Positions 14,418-14,521 of a DNA stretch of 14,521 nt are shown here, piece by piece. Source of the stretch: JALZAH01 sp051000755 (GTDB lineage: Bacteria > Actinomycetota > Acidimicrobiia > Acidimicrobiales > Palsa-688); assembly GCA_051000755.1 (NCBI GenBank), contig JBPCNZ010000010.1, forward strand, positions 1 to 14,521. Direction: 5' to 3'. The position numbers and the translations under genes were made by a program. The notes under the pieces were generated by a model. The model ran no database searches and was not told where the DNA came from. It saw only the letters and a program-made list of their open reading frames with translations. Every line of letters begins with the position of its first letter. The first letter of the stretch is position 1.

Positions 14418-14521
14418 TCAGCCTGAAGTGGCTTCTTTGAGGATCAGGTCGGTGGCTTTGGCGGCGACCTCACGCATGTTGGCGATGAGGGCGCGGAGTC
14501 GGCGGTCGTTGTCGATCCATT
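14418..14521 (-). CDS. Partial C-terminus of an unrecognised protein, cut by the window edge
   Basis: On the minus strand one frame is open from the right edge for 33 codons and ends in TGA at 14418. The encoded end begins WIDNDRRLRALIANMREV and finishes LILKEATSG. It is helical with charged/hydrophobic alternation and typical high-GC codon use, which suggests a genuine gene end. It converges on the surface protein gene with only 21 nt between stops. The fragment is too short to assign a family. Confidence 0.45.
   Translation of the reverse strand, partial: WIDNDRRLRALIANMREVAAKATDLILKEATSG

Noticed and set aside
14391..14460. Possible intrinsic terminator after the surface protein
   Set aside because: Only 4-bp stems (such as AGCC/GGCT) are present, and the T-rich bit lies inside the converging partial gene.

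Overview
The window is GC-rich, densely coded DNA with many GTG/ATG starts, one TTG start and many overlapping stop/start codons. This fits a high-GC Gram-positive bacterium (Actinomycetota). A septum-formation-type protein, a surface protein resembling the choice-of-anchor P family and a class-E-like LAFTG anchor peptide point the same way. An Acidimicrobiia-like lineage is possible, but that is inference. I see no rRNA, tRNA, CRISPR array or complete mobile element.

Layout. Bases 1-321 hold no convincing gene, only a perfect 11-bp inverted repeat. From 12043 leftward to 322 runs one tightly packed minus-strand cluster that looks like a single operon. In transcription order it encodes: a 79-aa membrane peptide with an LAFTG sorting-like motif; an exosortase-like membrane protein lacking the catalytic Cys (Xrt1); a processive-type family 2 glycosyltransferase; a 530-aa protein of unknown function with helical repeats and a coiled coil; a UDP-GlcNAc 2-epimerase (WecB type); a membrane-anchored septum-formation-type protein; a multi-spanning, possibly GT-C-like membrane protein; a class I methyltransferase; a polyprenyl-phosphate-glycosyltransferase-like GT2; and an acyltransferase-3/SGNH protein with an extra C-terminal jelly-roll-like domain. 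Stop/start overlaps (ATGA, GTGA, TTGA, or abutting TGA-GTG) couple several pairs.

A 159-bp divergent promoter region (12044-12202) separates this operon from a plus-strand group: a small, very basic protein (137 aa); a second exosortase-like protein with an intact Cys-Arg-His set (Xrt2); and a secreted, C-terminally anchored surface protein that is the obvious candidate Xrt2 substrate. A partial minus-strand gene enters from the right edge.

Working model (inference). The minus operon makes, modifies (ManNAc-type sugar, methyl, acyl) and exports a surface glycan. The exosortase-like pair, one intact and one Cys-less, links protein sorting to that glycan, as exosortases elsewhere co-occur with exopolysaccharide genes. 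The paired active/inactive exosortases, the tail-only peptide and the adjacent single candidate substrate are the most novel part of the window.
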